Assembly: GCF_010389155.1 (NCBI RefSeq)
Contig: NC_057762.1
Location: 8,419,513-8,483,512, forward strand
Direction: 5' to 3'
Source: Erigeron canadensis
Lineage: Eukaryota; Streptophyta; Magnoliopsida; Asterales; Asteraceae
Length of the DNA stretch: 64,000 nt
Part shown: piece after piece, positions 22,901 to 34,243 of the stretch
Layout: the number at the start of each line of letters is the position of its first letter
Position numbering within the stretch: the stretch's first letter is position 1
The notes under the pieces: model-generated
The model's input: only the letters and a program-made list of their open reading frames with translations
The model's database searches: none
Told to the model about the DNA's origin: nothing
Position numbers and translations under genes: made by a program

Positions 22901-25900
22901 CCAAACAAGTTGGGTATGGTCATCAATGAGGACCATGCAGTATTTGTAACCTGTTTTGCTCCGCAGGGTAAAATGAAGTAATGAATGATATTAAACGATT
23001 AAAGAGTAATAGAATCAGAATCATTAAATGATAAACGCTTAGCAACTTGACAAGAATTGCAAAATATATTATCCTTAGGTTTTACGAGGAATCAAATTAC
23101 TATAAGCAAGAAAAACCATAATAAAAGTGTAGGAAAGGCCAAATCTGTCATGCTAAGCATTGGAAGGCGAAGAAGTTAGAAATGTGGAAGGTTTTGTGGT
23201 TGTGGTGTTGAAGGAGTATAGTGAATCGGTACTATTGTGGTAGTTGAGGAGCGTCGCGGTCTTGTAGTCCTTCACAAAAAACCAAATGAGTCAAAAGACA
23301 TTAAAACCATATTGTTAGTGGTAAATTTATGGACCGACACAAGGCTTTTGAAAATATTGGGGTATAAAGGACATTATTAAGGGTTTATGTTCGGTTTGGG
23401 GAATTATGGATAAATGACCAGACCCATGAATAGGCACACGATATTATTACCAACATACATGGATTTAATAGTAATAGGACTAGCCAATTGATCATAGATC
23501 AACGGGTATCGTCACCATGTGACTGTGTGGGCCCACAAATGAAAACTGCAAGTCACCGGTTCAAATATTGTCAAAGGCAAGTGGAGAAACTATATTTTGT
23601 GATTCATATGTGAGAATAATGAGTCATTGAGTATGAGTTATATGCGGTGTGCACTCTGGGTACCAAGAGACCAGAGGGTTTCCACCCATTTACCCTTTTT
23701 TAATAGTAATAGGACAAGAAGTGTGAAGTTTACCGGATGCGCATGTCAAGTAATTGGTAGCACCCAGTGTCAGCCACCCAGGTCTCTTCATCCAGATCTA
23801 GAATCATAGCCTGAATAGCAGCACCAAGCTCAGAGGGTTCAGCGGGTTAACTCCTGCTAGGAAGTGGGCTGTTGTGGCTGACCAGAAGGGGCGGGCGGGC
23901 GGCTGCATAGGCGGCCATGTTGTGCCTGCGCTGGCAGCTTGTGTAGAGTATGGGCATGGTTGTGCTGGTGGCCAGAAGGGTGACGGGTCTGGGTTCCAAG
24001 CATTGGTCCGAACAAGTTGATAATGGCCTGATTGGTTTTGATTCTCACGAGGCTGGCCACGTAATGCGCCTGACTGTCCTCGGTTGTCATTATGCCGCTG
24101 CTGTGCATGATAGTTAATGTTGGCACGAGGTTCATTCGAGACGTGGGCCATAACAGCCGGGATGGAAGCATGAGAGTCTCGGGCCTGTTGTTTCAGGTCA
24201 GCATCGAGCATGTTACAAGCTTCTTCCCAAGAAGGAAGATTGTTGTTTTTCACGGCAGCTGTGGTATGGTATTCTGGTGGCAACCAGCGAACAAGTTGCA
24301 TGACGAGGCGCTTTGTTCAACAGCCTTTAATTGATCTGCAATCTGCTTTAGGCGTTGACTATACTCCGAGAGGCTTGGCATGGAACAAAAGGTAAGGTTC
24401 ACAAATTTAATATCAAGAGCAGTTGGGTGCGAGCCGTTCAAGAAAACTTTGCCGAGGTGATTCAAGGCTTCACGGGTCGTGGACACATCTTCCAGAACTC
24501 GATCCGACAGGTCATCCGAGAGCGTTCCATAAATCTACTGCAGGACTATGAAATCAATTTGGACCCAAGTTGCATATGCAGGATTGGTTTCATTAGCTTC
24601 AGGTGTGCCATCAATATGGTTTAGAACATCGTAGCCACGGGCATGTAGTTGGAACCCATGGAGCATACGTGACTTTGGTTCCATCCAGTACACGAACCTT
24701 GTGCTGGATATTTGTAACAGGAATCTCGTTTCTCAGATTTGTCACCATTTTAAGGAGGAAAATGAAGGCAAGGGAAAAAAAAACAGGAAATTGGGGCAGA
24801 AAGTCCATAGACTGTTCTTGTAGTTAGGGTTTGGTCAGTGCAAAAGGCTCTGATACCATATAGTTCTGAATATCTTGATGATCTCCATTGATGAAAAAGG
24901 GAAGAATATATAATACAAGTGTCCCTACCTAATTCCCTAAAAATCAGGGACACACAATCGGAAACTATATGCAGTAAAATTCATAAGATACAAAGTGTAT
25001 ATATATTCATCCACTAATAAGGAAGTGATAAAACCTATACAGATATATTGAACAAATATGGTTATACACGAGAGAAATATGGTTTATGTATGTTTTGCTT
25101 CATTCAGTTCCCTTGGAGTGTTTTACATTGGTAATATCTTGTGAGTTTTGACTATCGGTTCACCACATATATATAACTGTCTATTGGTTCTTTTACGGTT
25201 TTACCATTAACTTTTCGCTGAATTATTAGTAATCTTTGTTCTTCTGTTCTTCTAATATACAAATTAATAACACCCGAGCTTATTATGTTTCAGAATTTTC
25301 GGAGTCACTGAGTGAAATGGGGACATGTCTGCTGTATAAAACTACGGCGGACACTGATGATGAAAGTGGTAAAAAGAATTGTCCCTGTCTTTTTTTGCAT
25401 GCCAAAAGCCTGATATGTTTAGCTAGTTTATTTTATGTATATAATATGTTGTATTCTGCATTGCATTTGATATTCGCTACCCATTAAATGTGTTGAAGAT
25501 TGTGAGATACCTTGTACTTATGTAGGTATAGTTTTATCAGCTCTGGGAAATATGCAAGCAGATCTTCATAAAATTGCTGATACATATGTAAGTATTTTTT
25601 TCATGGTGTTGCTGCATTACTTTCGTCTTGTAATGAGTAGTGACCTATCACTTATTTTGACAGCGTTCTTATATAATTCTCACGGTTACAAACCCAACAG
25701 AATCTCTTCTAGCTGAGCTGCGAAAAGTGGAGGTTTGTCTTATTTCATATTTAGCTTTTTTTATTCCAATTATGCTCATAACTTGATTTGCGAGTACAGA
25801 TAGTTGTTGCTTAGCACACTGAGAGCTATAGGAAGTATAGGTGTTCATTTTGAGGTTACAGAATATGGGTAAATTAGTAATCTGTATGCACACAATATGC

Positions 25901-28900
25901 AGAGCAGGTCTCAAGTAGATACTAGAGTTAAGCACTTTAAAATATATGATGACCAGTGTGATACATGTGTTTATTGAAGGTTAGCCTAATACATGACAAC
26001 GTTTTATGTCTGCATAAAATTTGTGGAGTACAAGTAGCTTATGACGTAGTGCAGGGTTATTTAGAATCTGTCATTCACTTTCAAATCTTTTGTGGCTAGT
26101 GTTGTTTAAGCAAATGGACCTTCATGGGTGTGCATGGAGATTGTTTTGTGCCGGCCATGGTCAGAGCTAAGTAGTTAAGGACCAAAATTTCGGTGTTTCG
26201 GTCAAGGACTGGTATTTGAAATATCAGTTATTTCAGTGGTATTTCGGTGGTATTTCGGTAATCGTAATATTATGAATAAATGTTATATAAAATTATATAT
26301 ATACCAAAAAGATTGCAATTATACACACAAAAAGCAAGCATATTAAGTTAATATTCAATCTAAATATCAAAGTCAAGCTTAAAAGTGTCAATATTTGATA
26401 GAATAGTGTTAATGCTTCAAAATTTTAGTGTTTCTTATGTTGTTTTTTAGTTTGGACAAAAATAATTTAATAAAATAAAAAAAAACCTGAAAAACTGGTA
26501 TACCACCGAAATACCACCAAAATTTGGACCGAAATTTGACCGATTTCGGTAAATTTCACCGAAAATCTCTGTTCTGAAATTGTAGACAAAAATCTATACC
26601 GGTATACCAGTGGAGGACCGAAAACCGAAATACCACCGGTATACCACCGAAATCGACTACATAGGGTCAGAGTGTCATTCACTTTCAAATCTTTTGTGGC
26701 TAGTGGTGTTTAAGCAAATGGACCTTCATGGGTGTGCATGGAGATTGTTGTGCGCCCGCCATTGTCAGAGCTGTCAGTTAGTGGGTGAGTAATTTGGTGT
26801 CACTTGGAGATATGTAGCCACACCATTCCAATACTAGTTGTTAAATGCAGTTTCCCAATGGGAAATTTGTGTATGAGAGCTTCAGGAATTGGGACTTCCA
26901 TCCAATTTGCATTTTCGAGAACATACTTTCAAAATCTCTATGCATTTTTGGTGTCTACACTTCTATAAAAGGCATTTTTATTGTATATATTTTGACATAA
27001 CCCACAATAATTAGAATTTGTTAATTTACTATCATTAATTGGTAGCATGTTTTTGTTATAACTCTTTGTAGTAAGTTTTAAAATCTGGTAAACACTAGTA
27101 GAAATGACCATGTATTTTTCCTCACTCGCAAATTAGTAGATATTTGTCAACAGGAGAAGAATTATGCCCATATATGTGATCCATGACTACCTGCATCGCT
27201 GGGTTATAATTAGAGAGAATTTCATATATCCCTTTTAAAACAGTATTTATTTTATATTTACCCAACGTCCCAACCAAATATCATAGTATCAGATGTACCA
27301 TTTCTAATTATTATCGGATTTTTGACATTTATACCCGAGGGCCATAACAATCCACTTATCTCCCTAATAAGCGAAGCAATGACCATTAGCATCTTTGCTG
27401 ATCAGGTTATGCAAACTTATGTTAGTGGCAGTTCCATTTCCATGTCAGTAGGATCTTTGGTTTAGATGATCAAAGATGTAAAAGTTTTGAATTTATGATT
27501 TACAATTGGTTCGTTCAAGTGAGATGGTTTTGTCTTGGAAGGAGTAAGTACAGAGTTTGAGCTTTAATATAGAACGCTTTGTTTCCGTCATGATTATATC
27601 ATTGCGGGTGTTCACTTTTTGTTGCATTGCAACCACAAAATTTAACAATGCAGGTAGTTTGATTTTTAGTTTTTTGAAGTTATTTCAATTTTGAAATTCT
27701 TCCTATGAGTTAATTGGAAAATGCATGCGGTTTATTACATATTTATATTTAACTCTCAAAGCATTTTGGCAAACAGCAAATCCACTAGTCTAAACTCTAA
27801 CATACACAAACACAACTAGTCAACTAGAAGTCTAGAAACAAAACATAGTTGCAGTTTGCCAAGTTTGTCAACAACAGGTTTGGTCTGTTAGGCAGGATTA
27901 GTGAGTAGTGACTTATCTATAGTTAGGAGTTGCCGTATTTGGGCCTTAGTGGTGGATTGGGACACATGGGAAATATCAAATAGGTTAGAACCTAAATTCT
28001 TAAAAAGAGGTGACGTGAGTTTTTGGGTGGAAATTATACACGATAGAGAATTCATACTTGCCATCTGTCAATGTCCCTCACCTGTCTTACAGGTGAAATT
28101 TTGTACCCACTCCTGCAGGTGAAATTTGATGGTAATACCCACTGGCCCAATGTCATTCCTATCTTTAGACAGCGAAAGTGATACATGGGAAAGTCAAATG
28201 TGGTATTCTGTAGCGACAGAATAAAATGCTCTTGTTAACTATTATTTCAGAGTTCAAGCCACCAGATACTGGATAATTATAATGTAGCAGAATGTGAGCC
28301 TCTAAGTATATGGGTGAATATAGTAGCGGCATTCAACAGAATAATAAAAGAATTATTTCTTTTGTTGCATTAACCATGTTTCCTTCAAACACACGTATAA
28401 CTATCACGCATAACAATACTGTAGTGCCATCCTTATTCGTCAGTAACATAGCACAGGCACTTAACTTGTTTCTCTATTCCTGGTGCAGGAGATGAAACTT
28501 CAGTGTGATGAGAAAAGGTAGATTTTGTTTTGTGATTCATTGTCCAATTTCAAACTTAGCCAAAGATGTGAACGGTTTGTTGCCTGCTTATATAATTTCC
28601 AGAGAGGTTTATGAATACATGATGGCACAACACAGGGAGAAGGGAAATTTGAGAAGTGGAAAAGTTGAAAGTTCTGTTTCACAGAAGCCACAAGAAGCTC
28701 AAGATGAATATGATGAAGCGGCAAGACTATATGTATTTCGTGTAAAATCACTTAAGGAGGGACAAGGCCGTAGTCTTTTGGCACAGGCTGCTCGCCATCA
28801 TGCTGCACAGGTGTCTGTTTTTCCTTTCTGTTCTTTTTTTAAAAAATCAGCTCATCTGGATTAACTTCTTGGTTTTCCATCTCCATGAAAGCAGTTAAAT

Positions 28901-30135
28901 TTCTTTCGGAAGGGACTTAAAGCTGTTGAAGCAATTGATGCTCAAATAAGAATTGCTGCAGAGAAGCATCATATCGATTACCAACTGAGTGGACTTAATG
29001 ATGACGCAGCTGGGAAGGTTGAAGCCGTAAGTAGTTACGAGAGCATAGATAATGGTGAACTGAGTTTTGACCAAAGAGAAAATATACATGGGTTGGATAA
29101 AGTCGCCACCTCATCAAATCTAACAGAGGTAATCTTGTGGTATTAACTATGTTTATGTCGTACATGTGCTTTTAATGTGCTGTGACCGCTCCATTATACA
29201 ATCAAAATTTCAAATTCCTGCAGATAGATGTGAGCAAGTATCAAGGGGAACAACATTTTGGTAGGCAAGCTTGGGTAAGCAGCTATTCTGCCCCTTTATA
29301 CCCAGAGAAAACCGACCCATCTAGAAAGCCTAAAGTAGTGCAACCTCCTGGAAAAATTTTCTCTTATGTGCTGCCTCCTCCAGTTGTTGATACCAAACCC
29401 CCAGTTTCAAGAACACCTACATCTGCTTCTCTCATTAATCCATCTCAAAAGCCATTACCAGATGAGAAACATGATAGAAACATTAATGACACTAGCACAT
29501 CAACATCTGCCGCAAAACCCCCATTAGTTGAGAAAGACGTTAATGTTCATAGATTGTCATTCCCACGACAGGATTCTCATGGTGCATTTGACGGTAAATC
29601 AGTGAAAAGGCAAGCTTACTCTGGTCCATTACCACCAAGTAAGTCATTTTCAGGTAAAATGTCCATGGCATCTACTAGCGGCAGGAGTGATCATCAACAG
29701 ATGATTTCACGGGTTCCAGTTTCTCACAGTGTTTCACCTCCTTCTCTTACTTCACCTAAGATAAATGAGCTTCATGAGCTTCCTAGGCCTCCTATTCGTG
29801 GTTTAGGCTTCTCCAGATCGGTTACATCTTCTAGTGGTTTGATTGGACCTTCTGCACCATTGTTTTTCAAGAATCAAGAAACGTCTATTCCAAATAAAGT
29901 ACCTATTTTGACATCGACTTCTGCCTCTCCTCTTCCACCTCCTCCATTGGTTGTTCCTAGAAGTTTCTCTACCCCATCCCGCAATCAGAGAGCCATTTCT
30001 TTAGATGTCGCCAAACTTATGGAGTCTCCTCAGCCTGGACCAGCAGCCTCACCTCCACTCGCCCCTATTTCACTAGCAAACTTTAAGTTGCTGTCAACTG
30101 CTTCAGAAGTAGCCTCTGATATGACTCACATCTAA
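19912..30135 (+). CDS. BAR-domain protein, At2g33490 type
   Basis: Nine exons: 19912-20037, 20493-20565, 25294-25368, 25526-25587, 25664-25732, 28489-28517, 28603-28810, 28895-29128, 29224-30135. All introns are GT-AG and phases agree; the product is 595 aa, close to the family length. The start MKSSLGKLGRKLS is the usual N-terminus. Residues of about 25-265 form the helical BAR region (ELAQASKDVEDLRNCYDSLL, VYEYMMAQHREKG, LLAQAARHHAAQ, FFRKGLKAVEAID), which in this family senses membrane curvature in trafficking. The C-terminal 300 residues are Pro/Ser-rich and disordered, hence the old hydroxyproline-rich label; I see no signal peptide. Introns 2 (4.7 kb) and 5 (2.8 kb) are swollen by repeats. 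A GT right after the stop codon and a TTTCAG near 30264 suggest a spliced 3' UTR. Cargo and function are not known from sequence. Confidence 0.88.
20053..20073. repeat. (TA)n microsatellite in BAR-gene intron 1
   Basis: About ten uninterrupted TA units lie 15 nt after the intron 1 donor. Confidence 0.8.
21238..21427. repeat. Tandem duplication, about 98-bp unit, in intron 2
   Basis: Two adjacent copies share TTGCTGCGCGCTAGCTGCAA and the following block ending TTAGATGGA, with scattered substitutions. It sits directly beside the left edge of the Copia palindrome, and may be part of the same rearranged insert. Confidence 0.7.
21431..23095. mobile_element. Palindromic Copia integrase fragments in intron 2
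   Basis: The left arm (about 21435-22255) is the imperfect reverse complement of the right arm (22256-23095), with almost no spacer; the centre is CATATG at 22253-22258. Each arm is itself composite. Its inner half encodes the integrase C-terminal region read outward from the centre (right arm: MIRWLNDTIMFLL, ALHIVVYVHNILPTK, later GYRCLDPTTGRL), while its outer half encodes the integrase core read inward (QCDTGGEFDN, FRFSVPQNS). All frames contain stops. Both arms therefore share one rearranged unit, duplicated in inverted order. The integrase identity is from motif recognition. Confidence 0.7.
23096..24830 (-). mobile_element. Ty1-copia gag / protease / pre-integrase remnant, antisense to host gene
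   Basis: Read on the minus strand, 24808 to 23804 gives a Copia-type gag (KVRVLDGTK, then AYSQRLKQIADQLKAVE-like helices, LVRWLPPEYHTTAAV, LPSWEEACNMLDAD) with at least two frame breaks. Beyond it, 23580-23110 holds a decayed protease/pre-integrase stretch (NIFKSLVSVHKFTTNNMV, FVKDYKTATLL). It continues into the inverted integrase pieces at 23095. No LTR, primer-binding site or reverse transcriptase was found. Confidence 0.65.
26072..26780. repeat. Direct repeat of about 105 bp flanking a repeat-rich insert (intron 5)
   Basis: Two near-identical copies (about 26072-26180 and 26671-26780) share CACTTTCAAATCTTTTGTGG and AAATGGACCTTCATGGGTGT. The DNA between them is built from TACCACCGAAAT words on one side and ATTTCGGTGGTA words on the other, forming a foldback. 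This resembles low-complexity hAT-type remnants, but no clean terminus is visible. Confidence 0.65.
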
Positions 30136-32050
30136 GGTACTGTAATATTAACATCTCTTTATTATCAACCAGATTTTTTGTTGGGTACTAAAGTTGTCGA
30201 GGTTGGTTTGACCATATTGATGACTGATCAAATGCACGGGATAATGATGGTGTCTTATTTCAGACTTGTGTAGCTGGATGCAGGTGGAAGATGATATTTG
30301 CAGTCTTGTTACGCATAGTGTTTTTGGCCAAATGATCATTCATCATCTTGGTATGTTTTCTGTAAATATGATGATGTTGATCTGTGTTCTCTTTCGGTTG
30401 GATAACTATAATAATAAGTATAAAAAAATAAGAGCTTTTTTTATGCCACGATGAAAAATGGGAAACCCACCGGGATATTCTCAAATACATTTATTAGAGA
30501 AAATTAAAGACTGTTTGTAAATAGATTGCAAAGTAAACTAAACAGCCCCCTTCCAAGTTCCAAACAAATAACAAAGCATAAATAAAGTGTAACTAAAGGA
30601 GGAAAAAAAATGCATTTTTGGCCTCTAAACAGTCCTGGAAGGTCAAAAAAAAAAAAGGTTCAGAACACAACCGATTACTCAGAAAGCCATGTGTTAGCAC
30701 GAAAAATTTGGCCCAGACCATTATGAAATTTTAGGAAGAACGAAATCGTGATTATATCAAGATTTTGGATGACATTAGCATACGGCTTCATTCTGGCATC
30801 AGTTTTTGCAGAAGTATGTTCTTATGGTGACGCCAATCTGTGTTGTAGCTATCGATTGGGAGCAGCAGCTACTCGCTTTTATGCTAGCCATCGCCACGCC
30901 CTTTGATAAGGCATGCTCCCGCAAGGATTAGTTAGTACTTAGTAGCAACCCTACTCGAGGAGCTTGAACTGCAATGCAATGTGGTGCAATGGTAAATGAA
31001 GTAAATTTAGGATAGTTAACTTGATTTTGAGAACAATTAAATATGGAAGTTATGTTCGTTGTTTAGTTGTACGTATAGAAATATATGGGTATTTCAAAAG
31101 TTGATATTGATGTAAACCTGAAAAAAAAAAGTGTTGCACCTGATTTTTTCCATTCAAACATGGAAGATACACTTAGGGGTGTTTAGAATTGAGTTTTGAA
31201 TTTTGATTAATGTGTGTGTAAACAATACAACTTTTATAGAGAAATTGTAAACGGATAGACATTTTTTTTTCTTTCCTAAAATGCAATTTATAAATGCATA
31301 TTGTATTTTGAAAATGTAATATCAAACACCCACCTAGTCTTGCGTATGAGTTAATTTTTAAACATTTTTCTTTATAATTTTTAGTAACTTTTGTGAAACG
31401 AAAAATCTTTTATGTTTATTTTTGAAAATACAATAGAACATCTACAAATTAATACTCAGATAAATTACAACTTGAGACCAGTACAAATTTGGACCCCAAT
31501 CAATAAAATAATAAGATAACAATTTTTATGAAAGCCCAATATAAATATATTAGTCTTGATAAAACTATAAATTAATAATTTTTAAATATTTTTAAATTCT
31601 AATATTGTCTAGTAAAAAATGAATTTACAGTCTTTTCTAACTTTCAATTTGACCCACTGTACCAAATTTTGTTGAGTGTATTATTGATGATCTCTCTTAT
31701 ACTCACATAGCAGTTTTCGTTGTTGATTGGTCATGATTGATTTTTTAATACCTTTTAGTTTATAAGCCATATTTGATGTGATTTTAAAGCTTACTATTCG
31801 ACATTTAATAGTGATCAATTTAGAATCTTACACATTTAACTATTTTTAATTCAAAATAATGAACTTGACAGTTTATTTAATATGCGAATGTAAATCTGAC
31901 ATGTAAATTTTGAATGTCATATATAAACCTCTTTAAATTAGAAACTTATTAATTAATCGATATAATAATATTTCACTAAGTTAATAAAAAACATCGATCC
32001 CAACATTATTAATTTATGAAGGTTTTATTGTAAACAACTATGATACATTT
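30136..32050. other. BAR-gene 3' UTR and AT-rich intergenic DNA
   Basis: The first 0.3 kb probably contains the 3' UTR, possibly with an intron. A somewhat GC-richer block at 30690-30960 has no ORF I can identify. The remainder is AT-rich without features. Confidence 0.4.
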
Positions 32051-32063
32051 AGTTTAGTTTGTA

Positions 32064-32290
32064 AGTGAGTTGGTACTGAGGTTTTTTTTTTTTTTTTTGT
32101 AAAGTGAGTTTCAATTCAGACGTATTGGAGGTGATTTTAACCAGAGATTTTCTTAACCTCCAACCCTCAGATCATGGAAAATTCCTTTGAGATGAGAACT
32201 CCACGACTCGAACATGAGATTTTGGGTAAACTCACCCCCGGGGCTCATATAGTGGATTTAGAAAATACTTCTGGCTACTGGGTTTAAGCT
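32064..32290 (-). mobile_element. Degenerate SINE-like element, minus strand
   Basis: On the minus strand a TGTTCGAGTC block (like a Pol III B box) is followed by about 100 nt ending in a long poly(A) (poly-T at 32077-32098 on the plus strand). Flanking TAGTTTGTAAG copies (about 32053 and 32291) could be target duplications. The 53090-53240 region has a similar layout. Confidence 0.35.
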
Positions 32291-32787
32291 AGTTTGTAAG
32301 AAAAAAGTTTGAGACAAATTTTCATATTATTATTGGTATAAGTTATTACTCTTTAACTTGAGTTTGATTTAAGTAAAATTTTTAATAAGTTTATATGAAA
32401 AAACAAATGAGATGAGTAGAAAAAGAGAGGAGGAAAGGGTCCACAAAAAGTCTTTTGAAAAACTTTGGGTTTGCTTTGAATCGAAAAACCAATATCTTGA
32501 GTTTGATTTCCAATCTTAGAATCGATATATCTTCAAACTAAACATGTGTTATGATTCCAAAAAAACAATTTATTCCCGAAAACCGTAATTGAAATACACC
32601 TTAAACACACTTCCAAAATTTTTGAGTGGTAATTTGCATAATTTAACCTTTTCTACAAATGGTAGTAAATTTGAAGAATTCTTATTATAAATTTTAGAAC
32701 TTTTCTTTGAACTTCAACATCACACTCTTAATTATCAAGATTGACGCATTTTCTCATAGTTATCACATTGAAAATTGAACTCTATAA

Positions 32788-33865
32788 GGTGGAGAGGAAT
32801 CATGTAGTTTAATTTTTCATCTCTCTCAAATCCCACCAATCAAATACATCCAATTCAATTTTCCTTTTCAATCCTCCCAACCAACCCTCCCAACCATTTT
32901 CAATGGCATTCATTACCTTCTCAACTCTACCAAATTTAATTTTTTTCTTTTTCATTTAATTTAATCAAACATTTTTTTCTTTTTTAATAAAAACTTAAAT
33001 ATTTTATTAAAATTAAACTAAACATTACATAAATATAAATTAAAAAGTACATAACAACTCAAACCGAAATTTAAATTCTACATGATCACGAAGACAACTA
33101 AATCAAACTCGCAACTGATGGTGGCTGCATCGCTGGATCGTCAATGTATGATAAGTCTAAAGCCGATATATGCGCTGTGAGATCATATCGGAGCCGATGA
33201 TGCACTTCCTCGTCCTGTAACTTCCAGTTTGCTTCCGGGTTATAAACTCTTGGCACCGGTGGATCCATAATATGAACCGGTGATATTGTCCGCCCGTTGT
33301 CTTTTATGAGGACGAAAAAATGGTTCGTTAAACTTTGAGTCTTCAACGAAGTAGTTACGCATTAGTATCGCATGAGCTTCTTCTCGATTTCAATCGATAT
33401 ACTTACGAGTGTCGGAAAAGGTGCCGGTATCTTCAAGCTCGGTGTACACTTGATTAAAAAACTGAAAAGTACTCCCCGTAGACGAATTGTCTAACTCCGG
33501 TGGAACACAAAATGAAGAAGATGAGGAAGAGGAATCCATTTTTTAGTAATGTGGTGTTTTTTTTTTTTTTTTGTAAAATTTTGAAGATATGTTTTTGTTT
33601 GGTGATTTTTTAGGTTAAAAATGAAGTGTATATATAGATAAAGAATAGGGGAATTTTTTTTTTTTTTTAATGTGTTCAACGGTCAAAAGAGGGCTGGACC
33701 CCACCTCCACACGCTCCCCCACGCTCCTCCTAACGTTCGAAAATTCCTAACCCTCAGCTGGCTTTAATCTCGCCCATATTTAACCCGCCTTCAAGCCGTT
33801 TGGATGGCGGCGGTGTTCTTTGACGACATGCTCAACCCCGGTGCGCGGTGCCACTTCCTTCCCCC
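32788..33865 (-). mobile_element. PIF/Harbinger deletion derivative (ALP1-like)
   Basis: Termini GGTGGAGAGGAATCA and, complemented, GGGGGAAGGAAGTGG are flanked by TAA on both sides (32785-32787, 33866-33868). The body contains the two ends of a Harbinger transposase gene without its middle. It is 1078 bp, much like the 5959-7141 element in size. Confidence 0.65.
33098..33539 (-). pseudogene. ALP1-like Harbinger transposase, internally deleted
   Basis: On the minus strand the ATG at 33539 starts a Ser-rich N-terminus, followed by RKYID(stop)NREEAHAILM and YFVEDSKF, typical of ALP1-like transposases. The stop is TGA where the family usually has Arg, consistent with a CpG change. Immediately afterwards, in a shifted frame, come DNGRTISPVHIMDPPVPRVY and LQDEEVHHRLRYDL, the family C-terminus. 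The catalytic DDE domain is absent. One internal deletion plus a nonsense change fits everything seen. Confidence 0.65.
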
Positions 33866-33868
33866 TAA

Positions 33869-34104
33869 TGCCCAATAAAAAAAAAAATCATCAATGTGAT
33901 AGCCCTCACTCTGATATTATGACGCATAAATTTCAGAACGCGCCAAAGTTTATCACGTAAAAACCGTGCCATTTCCATCACATGATACTATCACACTCTA
34001 TTAGAAGTGCTCTCATGAAAATGAACCTTTTCTTGAACAATGAAAATGAACCTTTTAAATAAAAAAAACGTATAAATAACATAATGTAAGTGATCACCAA
34101 GCTG
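33869..34104. other. Intergenic, no feature seen
   Basis: Short noncoding AT-rich gap between the Harbinger element and the LINE target duplication. Confidence 0.6.
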
Positions 34105-34243
34105 ATGAGAGTTACTTTTTTTTTGAACAGTCAAAAAGGATATTTTATTAATAGAAGAAAAACTAGCGAGGAGCTAGGAATACAAAGCATAACACAAAGC
34201 GAAAAATTACAAACTAAGGGCGAGCAAATGGGCATAACAGAAA

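Noticed and set aside
27901..28122. 73-aa frame in BAR-gene intron 5 as an extra exon
   Set aside because: No homology to the family, and flanking exons join in phase without it.
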